A stretch of 64,000 nt of DNA from NCBI GenBank assembly GCA_033065855.1, contig JAVXUO010001977.1, positions 434,001 to 498,000 of the forward strand, in the 5' to 3' direction. A program made the position numbers and the translations under genes. Below, piece by piece: positions 10,896 to 21,061 of the stretch. The stretch comes from Escallonia rubra (Eukaryota; Streptophyta; Magnoliopsida; Escalloniales; Escalloniaceae). The notes below the pieces were generated by a model that saw only the letters and a program-made list of their open reading frames with translations, searched no databases and was not told the DNA's origin. Position 1 is the first letter of the stretch; every line of letters starts with the position of its first letter.

Positions 10896-11516
10896 TCTGA
10901 TATGCAGCTCTCGTCGGACAGTGGTGGTTTTTGCCAGAGAGCAAGAGTCGTCGCAACGGCTCTTGTTGAAGATGGTGTCCATGGTGGTCTTCGAAAAAAA
11001 ATCCATAAGAGAAGAGAGGGGAGATGAAGGTGAAGAGAAAGAGAGAGAGATGAAATGAAATGAAAATTTAAACAGTTTCGGATAACAGTGGGCGGGCTGT
11101 TCAAAATTTTCGTTATAAGTTTGAATTTTAACCGGTTTTCATCCACCTCGAAAATTGCCCCATCATCCAACCTTCTTGCTTATTTGTCTCGATATTAGAG
11201 GTAGTCTAACATCATGTAAGCTAATGACGGTGTTAAACAACCACCAAATATTTTCTCTATTTCCTCGTATTTATTTCTAAGCAAATGACGGTTGTCCAAG
11301 CTCGGCCCAAACTTATACTTGAGCTTCTAGCCAAGTTTAATTCGTGCCAGGCTGCTAATGGGCCAAGCTTTAGGCTGCCCAAGTTCGGTAATTCGGGCTT
11401 GAATTTTTCGCCCAAGTATCCTTGTGTACTGAAAAGTATTGGGACTTCTCTTCAAAGGAACATAAAGTCCTCGCGGGAACCTACAGTGGCTTGCACCAAA
11501 AAAAAGAAACTACAGT
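10896..11516. other. Intergenic, no recognised feature
   Basis: AT-rich sequence with a short purine run near 11010-11050. I found no domain-bearing frame on either strand. Confidence 0.5.
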
Positions 11517-12113
11517 GGCTTGAGCCTCCCAAAGTCATTTGACTATTAGAAACGCTTAGTTTGGACTTTTGCGAGGAAAAGAACCTCAAAAGAGTAACTG
11601 GATACAGAATGCACCCGAGAGTATGCGCAAATGCATGCAGGATATGAAGAACGGTGTGATTCTCTCAGTCTTATCACTTTCTAGGATGCTTGGTCCAGGT
11701 ATGAATATCACCAGAAAGAAAGCATACCATGAATGCTGTCACGAATGGAAGCTTCAACGATAAAGCTAGTAGTAGGAGCGAACAAACAACATTGTTCAAT
11801 TAGTTCTTACTCTTCTTGTTCTCTTCAATCAGGGTTTTCTGATGCTCCTCAAGTTCTTCAACCTTGCTAGATCTGCAGTCCAATAGCATGTTGTTTGTAC
11901 ATATATTCCATAAGATCGTTAAAAAAATAGGTGAATGTGCTTCACTAGTTACATACTGAAGCAACTTCACTTGTCAAATCATTAACATGTGCATGCAACC
12001 TACTGTATTCACTTTTCAGATCTTTGTGCATCTATTTTACAAGAGCACTCACATTCTAGAGCTTAACATAGCTTGGTGAACATAATAACTGAATAAACCA
12101 ATACAATGATGAT
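11517..12113 (-). pseudogene. Duplicated fragment of the coiled-coil gene at 24-30.6 kb
   Basis: From about 11550 to 12110 the sequence aligns almost base for base with 26040-26640. It includes copies of exon 4 (about 11810-11875) and exon 3 (about 11955-12040) of the minus-strand gene, with their flanking intron DNA. The first 25 bases (11517-11541) instead match 24336-24360, in another intron of the same gene, so the copy is chimeric with an internal deletion. The parent exons encode SKVEELEEYQKILIEENQK and RLIEHLRNEYSRLHAQ. Introns are retained, so this is a DNA-level copy and not a processed one. No full frame survives. Confidence 0.85.
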
Positions 12114-12364
12114 TGTTCCTAACCTATCTTGGCTACACTTGTGGACCCACTGGAGGTCACGTTTTGCTCGACACGTCACCGTAGTCAACAGTCAAATTTT
12201 CAACGCTTCCAACCAGTCAAAATGTGCACGCTTAAGTCATGTGCATTTTTCGCTTTTTTCTACATTTATCCGTGGCTAAGAAATTATTTTTGGCACAATC
12301 TCTTTCGCTAGCATGACGATGTCGGCGTGCCTTCTCCCTTGGGGGTCGGCCGTCTTCCCCCTCA
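12114..12364 (+). repeat. Fragment of the LTR-like repeat at 19649
   Basis: It begins tgttcctaacctat and stays alignable with 19649 onward (tgttcccaacctat) for about 130 bases, including the cacgtc and gtcaattttcaacgc blocks. It is cut off where carboxylesterase-like sequence begins near 12365. It is a truncated second copy of the left end of the same repeat family. Confidence 0.6.
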
Positions 12365-12379
12365 GGGAGTCTTAGGGTT

Positions 12380-12700
12380 TTGAATCCGGAAAGTGGGGTT
12401 TATGGGGGTTATGGAGGCTACTTGCCCCTGAATGTCCGGAATTCTCGAAAAATGCCGGTGATTTTGCAGTTTCACGGCGGTGGGTTTGTGAGTGGGAGCA
12501 GTGATTCGGTGGGTAATGATTTGTTCTGCATGAGGGTGGCGAAACTGTGTGATGCCATTGTCGTGACAGTAGGCTATAGGCTGGCACCGGAGAGTAAGTA
12601 CCCAACGGCCTTTGAGGATGGGGTGAAGGTGTTGCATTAGTTAGGCAAGCAGGCGAATTTGGCTGAGTGTGGTAGGTCGGTTTGGGAATAGGCGGAGCGG
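12380..12700 (+). pseudogene. Carboxylesterase (CXE11/CXE16-like) fragment
   Basis: The translation contains LPLNVRNSRKMPVILQFHGG, the oxyanion-hole motif HGGGFVSGS, and VTVGYRLAPESKYPTAFEDG, diagnostic of plant alpha/beta-hydrolase-3 carboxylesterases (GID1/CXE family, closest in my memory to CXE11/CXE16). The frame starts without a Met, meets a TAG at 12638-12640 (a Trp is usual there), and homology continues as LGKQANLAECGRSVWE before ending near 12690. The catalytic Ser and His regions are absent. It is a short gene piece of about 105 codons. Confidence 0.85.
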
Positions 12701-13008
12701 TGGTGGTAGGGAAGTTCACAGACATGGAATAAGAAGGAGAAAGAAAAAGAAGAAGAAGAGACAGAAAAAGAAATTTATTGAGTGATGGATTTGCCCCTAA
12801 ATTAAACGACTTAACGGACTTAGATTTGACGGAACCTAACAGAGTGACTTAATTGAGAGCAATTGAAGAGTCCAGTGGTCACTTTGACACAAATCAAAGT
12901 TCAGTGACTAAAGTGGAATTTGGGTTATAGTTCGGTGGTCAATGGCGTAGTTAACTCTTATTATTTTAAGTCTTCTTAAACCTAATATGTTTTTCGTGCA
13001 ATTACAGG
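12701..13008. other. Unassigned stretch
   Basis: An AG-rich run (12729-12775) is followed by AT-rich text resembling common plant repeat DNA. No coding signal. Confidence 0.4.
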
Positions 13009-14250
13009 GTCTTCAAGACCATGATATCACTCTAACAACCAATAGACCTTCTCAAAATTTTGAACCTATTCTGAAATTCATGTATGGCAGGTAAAACACT
13101 CTCATACGGAACACTATCTATGTACATGTTTGACATTGCTCTTAATAAGGTTTTCTCTTTTTGTTTATCACAGGCATCAGTTCGGAACAACAATATGGGG
13201 GCCGTTTGACAGGATTTTTTTTTTGCTCTTTTTTTTTCAGTTTTGAAAATTGAAAAAAATAGGAATGTTTGGTACCACTTTTTTTTTCAATTTAAAAAGT
13301 GACTTTTTAAATTGTAGAGTAAAAAAAAAAAGAGGAAAAAGCTCTTTTCGTTTTCACTTTAAATTTTTTTTTTGAGACCTCCACCATAACTCACCTACCG
13401 CCAGTAGCCACCGCCCATCGCCGCCCGGCAGCCACCACCGCTGGCCGGAGGCCACCTCCGGCAGCCACCGCCGCCCGACAGCCACCTCCGACCGCTGGCA
13501 ACCACCCCAGGGCGGCAGCCACCTCTGGCCACCACCGCCGGCAGCCACCTCTGGCCACCACCGCCGGCAGTCACCTCCGACAGCCACCACCGCCTGACAG
13601 CCACCTCCGGCCGCGGCAACCACCACAAGGCGGCAGGTGGCCTCCGGCCACCACCGCCGCCCGACAGCCACCGTCGCCAGCCCAAACAAACACCACCGTC
13701 GGCATCCACCATCTCCGGCCGCCGGCAGCCACCTCCGGCCACCACCCCGGCAGCCACCGCCGGCAACAACCACCGCCGGCCACCACCACCGTCGACCACC
13801 GCTACCCCCCACCATCGCCACCACAAAAAAAAAGTCAAAATAAAAAGGGTTACCAAACACCAAAAAAAAACCGCCGCCCGCCGACAGCCACCACCGCCTG
13901 CATCCACCATCTCCGACCGCCAGCAGCCACCACTCCGGCAGCCACCGCCGGCAACAACCACCTCCGGCCACCACCACCGTCGACCACCGCTACGCCCCAC
14001 CATCGCCACCGCAAACCACCACAAAAAAAAAAGTAAAAAAAAAAAGGGTTACCAAACACCCAAAAAAAAAGGGTTATCAAACACCCACTTGTTTTTGTAA
14101 AAAAAAAAATTAAACTGCTCTTTAAAAATTACTCTTTAAAAACTGAAGACCAAAAAAAAAAGCTCTATCAAACAGAGCCATGGCCTTTAACTGGTGCTAC
14201 TCCACATACATTCTCTTTAGACCTAATGATTGTTGTATCTATATATGTAG
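13009..14250 (+). pseudogene. Unidentified exon pair split by a transposon
   Basis: A candidate exon at about 13009-13090 (after an acceptor tacag, ending at a gtaaaac donor) encodes HDITLTTNRPSQNFEPILKF and a few more residues. An 82-base intron ends at tttatcacag, and the next exon reads HQFGTTIW, is interrupted by the element at 13198-14179, then continues PLTGATPHTFSLD. Phases agree and no stop occurs in the spliced reading, which supports a real exon. I do not recognise the protein. Confidence 0.4.
13198..14179. mobile_element. Non-autonomous TIR element (PIF/Harbinger-like) with GCC-rich core
   Basis: The left end ggggccgtttgacag and the right end (read on the minus strand) GGCTCTGTTTGATAG form imperfect terminal inverted repeats, each followed by a T-rich tract. 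The candidate target duplication is the 3-bp atg on both sides (13195-13197 and 14180-14182). TIRs beginning with GGG/GGC then TGTTTG-like sequence plus a 3-bp duplication suggest PIF/Harbinger, though its usual target is TTA/TAA. The interior (13380-14025) is a minisatellite built from variants of gccaccgccggcagccacctc, with a second, shorter copy of its right part from about 13865. No transposase. Confidence 0.6.
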
Positions 14251-14325
14251 CTGTCATTTGCTATAATTGTATAAATGGATGTTATCGAGTCTTTTTGATG
14301 AATTTTCTTCATACTAGGTTTAGTT
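14222..14325. repeat. Dispersed repeat, copy 1
   Basis: The text (taatgattgttgtatctatatatgt, then catttgctataa) aligns with 16926-17030 at roughly three of four positions. The two copies flank the V-ATPase and kaurene oxidase fragments in direct orientation. Confidence 0.6.
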
Positions 14326-14738
14326 TGTTGGTGTTAACTGACATTGATCTTAATATATGTGTGGATTCATTTTCCTCGTGCTCACTTTCCTCTCCCTTAC
14401 TTTATGTCAGTTTTAGTAACTTTGGTTTTCATATATGATTATACCAGAATTACATAGGATAGCTTTTGAAATTAGATGCGTTCAAGATGGCCTTCAAATA
14501 CTCTTCGTAACCATGATATCCATGCCATCAAATTTTTCTATGTATCTTCTATCTCTCTAGCTTAAAGAATGAAGGATTTCGCGACATTTGTATTCAAAAA
14601 ATATCCTCCATACCTAAATAAAATATATCTTAAATAATAATCAGAGAAAGGTGACTCATTTTCTTTCGAGGAAAAAATGAGAAAGAAAAAAGGAAAAAGT
14701 GAAAGGATGCAAGATCGAGGGAAGAATCGTCACTACTC

Positions 14739-15623
14739 CTGCACAACTCCGAAGGCATTGCAACCGCTATTAATTGCCTGAAAAATTTACTGAAGGAACC
14801 TGTGGTCATATCTTCATTTGTTAAAGCAAATGGGGTGAAACTCGTAACTCCCCTAATTTCTCCAGCATCTACTCAGCAATCCATCCAGGTAAGCGTCTTT
14901 CTAGGATGGCTACGTGTAATCAACCACCATCTATGGGTCTGAGTTGGCACATCAGGCCTACGAAAAGGCATGACCGGATATGCTTTATCTTGTTTTGAAT
15001 ACCAGTCAAATACATTTTCATCAGACTAACGTAAGCTGATGTTAGTTCCTGATTGAAACAGTTACTCTACAAAACATGCCTCTGCGCGCATTTGGCTATT
15101 ATCCTACTATGAACCTGCAATAGAGCACCTGAGGACTTATAGAGCCCTCCCACGATTAATAACGTTGTCAAAGGTTCCACGATGGAGAAGGTGTGTTCTT
15201 GGCCTTTTCACTTAATTTTGTAGCTTATTCTGGTGACGGTAGTATTGTAGCAGTTGTTCAAATTGTTCCTTATATTTTAGTTCATTTATCTAAAATGTGA
15301 TGGTTTACATTTACTTATATCTGGTTTAATGTTCATAATGTAATTGCCACAGCCAACACAAGTTCACACCTCTTAATGCGGGACAAAGTTCTTTCATGTA
15401 AACACTTGTTTAACAACTAATAATATCATATTTAGATAAATATATGGTTTATCTTCATCTAATTAGGACTTTCGGTGCATTAATTCCTGGTAGGTTGTTA
15501 GGGTGGTTGTCTTGACTCCCATGAACTTGCTTTCCAAGAGAAATTTTGGTTCTCAGATGGTAGACCTTGGATTGCCACAAATAGTTCAGATCGAACCTGA
15601 AAGCACAGGCATGGAGTGAAGAG
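14739..15623 (+). pseudogene. VHA-H: V-type proton ATPase subunit H gene fragment
   Basis: Three consecutive exons are recognisable with their introns: 14739-14888 ([19 protein letters not shown] ... [11 protein letters not shown]), 15062-15190 (LLYKTCLC, then WLLSYYEPAIEHL, ending STMEK) and 15502-15623 (VVVLTPMNLLSKRNFGSQMV ... GLPQIVQ, then KAQAWSEE). This is the middle of subunit H, the regulatory armadillo-type subunit of the vacuolar V1 sector. Splice sites are still canonical, but frameshifts lie inside the second exon (after LYKTCLC and again before the end) and near the end of the third. N- and C-terminal exons are absent. Retained introns mean a DNA-level copy. Confidence 0.88.
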
Positions 15624-15972
15624 GTGCGAATACTTTTTCCTCCCCATAATTCTCTTCTAAGATTTTTATACCTACCAGAAAATACTTAACGAAGATCAGT
15701 AAATCATATTGTTAATCTGTGAAGGGTTATTGAAAGTTGTTCTCCATTTCAATGCTTGGGATTTCTATTTTGCAGAGTTGGGTTGCCTCCATATATGTCA
15801 CCATTTATATGGTGGCACAAGGGCATTGGTGTTATATAGTGACTTAAAACAATGACCTTATCTCGTTCCTTAACCACCGTAAGAGAATTTGTTTATTGGC
15901 GTTTCAAGGAACTTCTGGATGGTAGTCAAATTGTAGTTGTGTCTTTTGATTGTTACATCCATCATGCTCATG

Positions 15973-16507
15973 TCAGCTTCTTTTCACGAAAATTTAAGAC
16001 AGTATAGTCCTGCTCCAATAATTCCTCTAAGATATGTGCACAAAGACACAGAGTTAGCAGGATACCATATCCCTGCTGGAAATGAGTTTGTACTTTTTCC
16101 CTTCTTAATTTGCTACCTTTTTCCCATTTTTTCTTACTTCCTCCGGCCAGTTTGACACTTTAACTATGGAGTTGCTACATTGATATGTGTAGATCGCTTA
16201 AACATATATGGATGTACCATGGACGACAAAGTGTGGTAGCATCCTGAAGAGTGGAGGCTTGAGAGATTTCTTGACGAGAATAATGACAGCGTGGATCTGT
16301 ACAAGATGATGGCATTTGGAGGGAGGAAAAGGGTATGTGCTGGTGCACTCCAAACTATGCCAATTTCTTGTATGGCAATCGGCAGATTTATATAAGAGTT
16401 TGAGTCTTAACTCAAAGATGGGGTGGGAGAAAAAGTTGATACTCAAGTACTTAAGACTCAAAAACTTCATCCCAGCTGGCCTTGGCTACATCTTCAAATC
16501 TCAATGA
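15973..16507 (+). pseudogene. KO: ent-Kaurene oxidase (CYP701A) gene fragment
   Basis: Two C-terminal exons of a cytochrome P450 are visible: about 15973-16085 ([20 protein letters not shown], then [14 protein letters not shown]) and about 16192-16507 (NIYGCTMDDKVW, HPEEW, then MMAFGGRKRVCAGALQ with the haem-binding Cys, and LKDGVGEKVDT). The wording matches ent-kaurene oxidase, the CYP701A enzyme that makes ent-kaurenoic acid for gibberellins. Stops interrupt it (TAG after DDKVW at about 16237, another after IGRFI), and everything upstream of the K-helix is absent. A dead 3' fragment. Confidence 0.85.
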
Positions 16508-17089
16508 CAAGGATGGTATCGAAGAAACTTTTGTACTAGAGTTACAAATAAAATTTGATTTGAATTTCAAGTGTAATTGATACTACCTGCCTTTCACAAG
16601 ATAGTTTGCTGTCCAAAATTGATGTCGACTTTGTTAAATTTGTGTGGGTTGATTCTATTCCTAAGCATCATTCCTCCTGTTAATCGTTTTGTGGATAAAT
16701 GGGCGATGCCCTTTTTCATTAGATTAATAAGGTAGATTAATAAGGTTTTGAATTTTTGCCAAGTTTATCATTGACAAAATATGGATTACTAGATGAATAG
16801 GCCCTTACAGTTGATTCTTGGCTCTAAAATAAAGGGTACTTAAACTTTGAGCAACAAAAGGGTAATGCATGCTATAAAAAGGTGTCGTGTAATAATCAAA
16901 CTTTTATTAAATGATCTCCTTACCCCTAATGGTGGTTGTATCGATATATGTACCCAACATTTGCTATAACTCTATGCATGTATGTTACGGAATCTTTTTT
17001 ATGAAATCTATTCGTACAAGGAATATTTTGTGAAAAACAATATCACAATACCTTCTTTTTTAATGGACTATTAAGTAATATTGATCACT
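16508..17089. other. Intergenic; holds copy 2 of a dispersed repeat
   Basis: No gene. Bases 16926-17030 are the second copy of the repeat at 14222-14325. A short internal direct repeat, attaataaggt, occurs near 16724 and 16737. Confidence 0.5.
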
Positions 17090-17419
17090 CTATATAAAAA
17101 CAACCCCACCACGCTGCAACTCACACCTAGTTTAATAAAAAGGAAGAATGCGTTAGTGTAAAACAAAAGTGAGAGTATTATAATTATTATTATAATATAA
17201 TATATATGTAATGGAAGGCTGGAAGCAGCATCAGCAGCAGCAGTATTGAACAGTGTGTGCCAGAAGTGGTTGAGGAAAACTAAAGAAAACACGTGACACA
17301 ACCTACCCCATTCCACCTCCTTCGCATCTTGTACATCTTCGGGCCCTGCACACTCCACAGCAAAATCAGGTCAGGTCAGGTCTTCTTGCTAGTTTTTTTT
17401 TTTTATATTTCCTCAAACA
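17090..17419 (+). promoter_or_regulatory. Upstream region of the flavonoid 3',5'-hydroxylase gene
   Basis: A TATA-like tatataaaa lies near 17091. A G-box CACGTG is at 17290-17295, and three bases downstream is ACAACCTACC (17298-17307), an AC-type MYB element. Paired bHLH (G-box) and MYB (AC) sites are typical of flavonoid pathway promoters. The start of transcription is uncertain because the AC element lies between the TATA-like site and the ATG; the sites may fall in the leader. Confidence 0.45.
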
Positions 17420-19320
17420 ATGGTTCCAAACACAATATTTCTGTTCTTGCGGGAGCTTGCCGCGGCGGCACTGCTCTTCCTCCTCACCCGCTTCTTCCTC
17501 CGCGCACTCCTCCCTAAACCATCCCGCCAGCTCCCACCGGGTGGCCGATCATCGGTGCCCTTCCGCTGCTAGGTAACATGCCCCACGTTTCACTTGCCAA
17601 TATGGCCAAAGAATACGGGCCGGTAATGTACCTGAAAGTTGGCACCTGCGGCATGGTCGTCGCATCTACGCCAGACGCCGCCCGCACATTCCTGAAAACC
17701 CTAGACAGCAATTTCTTGAACCGCCCTCGGCATGCGGGGGCGACACACTTGGGATATGATGCACAAGACATAGTTTTTGGCAAATACGGACCAAGGTGGA
17801 AGTTACTTCGCAAGTTGAGTAACCTGCACATGCTTGGTGGGAAAGCTCTCGACGACTGGGCCCACGTTCGGGTGTCCGAGCTGGGGTACATGCTCCAAGC
17901 CATGCACGAGTCTAGCATACGAAACGAGCCCGTTGTGGTGCCCGAGATGTTAAGCTATGCCATGGCGAACATGATAGGGCAAGTTATGCTAAGCAAACGT
18001 GTGTTTGTAACCACGGGCTCCGAGTCCAACTTATTCAAGGATATGGTGGTGGAACTCATGACTGTCTCCGGTTATTTCAATGTCGGAGATTTCATACCGT
18101 CCATTGCTTGGATGGACTTACAAAGGATTGAGTGAGGAATGAAGCGCTTACACAAAAAGTTTGACCTGTTACTGACAAACATGTTCAAGGAGCACATGGA
18201 ATCGGCTCAAGAGCGTAAAGGGAGACCGGATTTTCTCGATTTTGTCATGGCTAATCAAGAAAAATCCGAGGACGAGAGGCTGACTATGAGCAATTTGAAG
18301 GCACTAGTATTCGTACGTTTCTTAACCGATCGATGCATTACCTGTGCATCTTTGACTGAATATGCTCTCATTCAATTTGTTATGCTCGTCATATTTCTTA
18401 GTGTACTGTTATCTGCATACAAAATACAAGTACAGTAGCATTCTTCTTTTTTGGGTGCTCGCCGGCCTGTCTAAGGAAAGCAAACTCCAAAAATTCAACT
18501 AATTATTACTACTCTTGGCACCCACCCACGTTCAAAAAGTAAAACACAGATACTAAAAGTAGGTTAGGTACCCGAGAAAGCTCAATGTTTTCCTCTTTTG
18601 CTCATACTGATGAATTTGAATCCAAACTTGAAGCATTCGTAGTCTGATCCTTCACTATTTAATATAGCTTGTTGTTTTGCCTGCTAGAACATGTTTACTG
18701 CTGGCACCGACACATCTTCGAGCACAATTGAATGGGCACTGACTGAGATCATAAAGAACCCGAGCATCCTCAAGCGGGCACACGAAGAAATGGATCGAGT
18801 CATTGGCCGGGACCGGCGCCTCCTCGAGTCAGACTTACCCAAGCTGCCATACTTGCGAGCCATATGCAAAGAAACCTTCAGGTTACACCCTTCCACGCCA
18901 CTAAACATTCCTCGGGTTTCAACTGAAGCATGTGAAGTAAATGGCTACTACATACCAAAGAACACTAGGCTTAGTGTGAACATATGGGCCATCGGACGCG
19001 ACCCCGAGGTGTGGGAAAACCCACTAGACTTCACCCCGGAAAGATTCTTGACCGGGAAGAAGGCGAAGATCGATCCTCGTGGAAACAACTTCGAGTTGAT
19101 TCCTTTCGGGGCTGGACGCAGGATATGTGCTGGAAATAAGATGGGTGTTGTGCTGGTTGAGTACATTTTGGGGACACTGGTGCACTCTTTCGATTGGAGG
19201 CTGCCTGAGGGTGGTCCTGAGTTGAACATGGACGAGAGTTTCTGGCTGGCAGTGCAGAAGGCCGTGCGTCTTTCTGCTATGATCACCCCTCGGCTGCCGT
19301 TAAATGCCTGCGCTCCTTAA
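17420..19320 (+). pseudogene. F3'5'H: Flavonoid 3',5'-hydroxylase (CYP75A), disrupted
   Basis: Two exons, 17420-18312 and 18688-19320, flank a GT-AG intron of 375 bases. ATG 17420 starts a membrane anchor (FLRELAAAALLFLLTRFFLR). Then come [11 protein letters not shown], the long conserved [20 protein letters not shown], the oxygen-binding helix [13 protein letters not shown], the FTPERF block, and the haem loop [10 protein letters not shown]. The end [13 protein letters not shown] fits CYP75A, the ER enzyme that makes delphinidin-type precursors. Two lesions are visible: a frame change near 17540, where the proline-rich hinge (LPPG...WPIIG) is about two residues short, consistent with a 7-base deletion; and a TGA at 18133-18135 where Arg is usual (RIE*GMK). 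Everything else is well kept, so the loss looks recent, unless one lesion is an assembly error. Confidence 0.9.
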
Positions 19321-19648
19321 GTTCATAAGATCGAGTGATCCCTTGTTTGAACTTCCAAGGAGATCCTGCAGTAAATAAATGATCCCTTGTTTGAACTTCT
19401 TGTCTGTTTGTGGCCGGGTTTGCTGGATCAGGATCCCCTGCTGTAACGGGTGATGTCCCGTGTTGCTGTGAGAGAGGGAAGAGAGACTCTCTCTTTTTCC
19501 CTCTCACAGACAGAAGGACAGCACCCTGTTGTAACCATCGTTACCAGGAATTGGTTGACTTGCAAATACTGTAATCCCCCCTATGATTTGTATCGTAGCT
19601 TTCACTGACCTCTTGAAGTATCAATACGGATGCATAACGTTTTAAGGT
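19321..19648. other. 3' flank of the P450 gene
   Basis: The sequence gatcccttgtttgaacttc occurs twice, at 19337 and 19381, a short local duplication in the presumed 3' untranslated region. No coding signal. Confidence 0.55.
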
Positions 19649-19869
19649 TGTTCCCAACCTATTTTGGTCATACCCAAGGGCCCAATAGGAGTCCTATTTC
19701 ACGCGAACACGTCGACATTGTCAACGGTCAATTTTCCAACGCATCAAACCTGTCAGCGCCCGCGCGCCCAAGACACGTGTTTTTCTCGTTCCGCGCGCTT
19801 CGTGCGTGACTTAGTCATTTTATTTCGCGTCGACGTCACTAACGCTAGCGCGATCGTCACGCCGAGACC

Positions 19870-20760
19870 ATCCGAACACCTTTTCATCAAAAATATCGGC
19901 CGACGGCGCATTTGGAAAAACGGGGTCAAGTGGGAAAATGGCCTTGGCGAGCCCCCGGGGGTCGGCCTCGGCCTCCCAGGCCATAGGGGTCGGCCTCGGC
20001 CTTCCCCAGGCCATAGGGGTCGGCCTCGGCCTCCTGGGGGGCTTGGCCTTGGCCACTTTCCCCCGGTGGTTCACCCCTTTCCCGCATACCCCTTTTTCGT
20101 ACTTCTTTCCCCTCGTACGCTTTGTACGTAACCTTGACACCTTGATCGCTATGTGGGTATGATTCTTGGCAACGTGCTCGTCGTAACGCAACTTCCAGAT
20201 TCGTCATTGCTTATCAAAACACCTACCGACGGCGCACCCAAAGTTCGCAAAAAGAGAAGTGGCCTCGGGCTCCGAAAAATAGAAGATGGTCAAATGACCT
20301 TGGCCAACCCCAGGGGGTCGGCCTCGGCCTTCCCCAGGCCATGGGGGTCGGCCTCGGCCTCCTGGAGGGCTTGGCCTCGGCCATTTTCCCCCGGTGGTTC
20401 ACCCCTCTGCGCAAACCCCTTTTCGCACTTTTTCACTTCGTACGCTTTGCACGTAACTTTGACAGCTTGTTCGTTATGTAGGTACGATTCACGTCGACAC
20501 GCTTGCATAATGCAACTTTCGGATTTGTCTTTGCTCATCAAACCACCTACTGTCGGCGCGCCCGAAGTTCACCAAGAGGGGGGAGTGGCCTTGGGCTCCT
20601 TCATGGGAGTTGGCCATTTGGCCTTGGCCAACCCCAGGGGGTCGGCCTCGGCCTTCCCCATGCCTAGGGGGTCGGCCTCGGCCTCCACGAGGGGTTAGCC
20701 TTGGCCTTCCCCCCATTTTGGCCAATGGTCTCCCCTCCCGCGCGCACTTGTTTTCTCGAG
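19870..20760. repeat. About 330-bp higher-order repeat, three copies, GC-rich
   Basis: Each unit carries several copies of ggtcggcctcggcct followed by ccttggccac or similar, a ggttcacccct block, and cgtacgctttg. The ggttcacccct block recurs at about 20067 and 20395, with a diverged copy near 20727, giving the period of about 330. Within units, the 20-30 base ggtcggcctcggcc motif is itself tandem. Confidence 0.75.
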
Positions 20761-21061
20761 TCTTTGCACCTCCGCGATGTTCACGGACGTTCGTACATCA
20801 ACCTCGCGACGTTCGTCGTGCATCAACCTCACGACGTCCGTCGTGCATCAACCTCGGGACGTCCGTCGTCCATGACCGCACACCGCTCCCGCGATGCCCA
20901 TCGCCCAAAGTCGCGCACTATCACCGAATGACCCGTCACCGACGACCGCATACCATAACTACCAACTTTGTCATTACTATATGTTGCATTCATTATCTTG
21001 TTATGACAGGCACACTCAGCTCACATCTCGTCTTCGGGACACCCGATGCGCGCCCGAGCGC

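Noticed and set aside
10698-11170. Minus-strand frames opposite the end of the plant mobile domain pseudogene
   Set aside because: They are shadow frames of the plus-strand coding remnant, running into low-complexity Leu/Ser/His-rich text.
13354-14080. Long minus-strand frames rich in Gly, Trp and Val that look like glycine-rich proteins
   Set aside because: They are translations of the GCCACC-type minisatellite inside the TIR element; all frames are open because of the repeat composition.
19664-20725. Arg/Pro/Gly-rich frames on both strands
   Set aside because: They coincide with the GC-rich ggtcggcctcggcc repeats; low-complexity artefacts.
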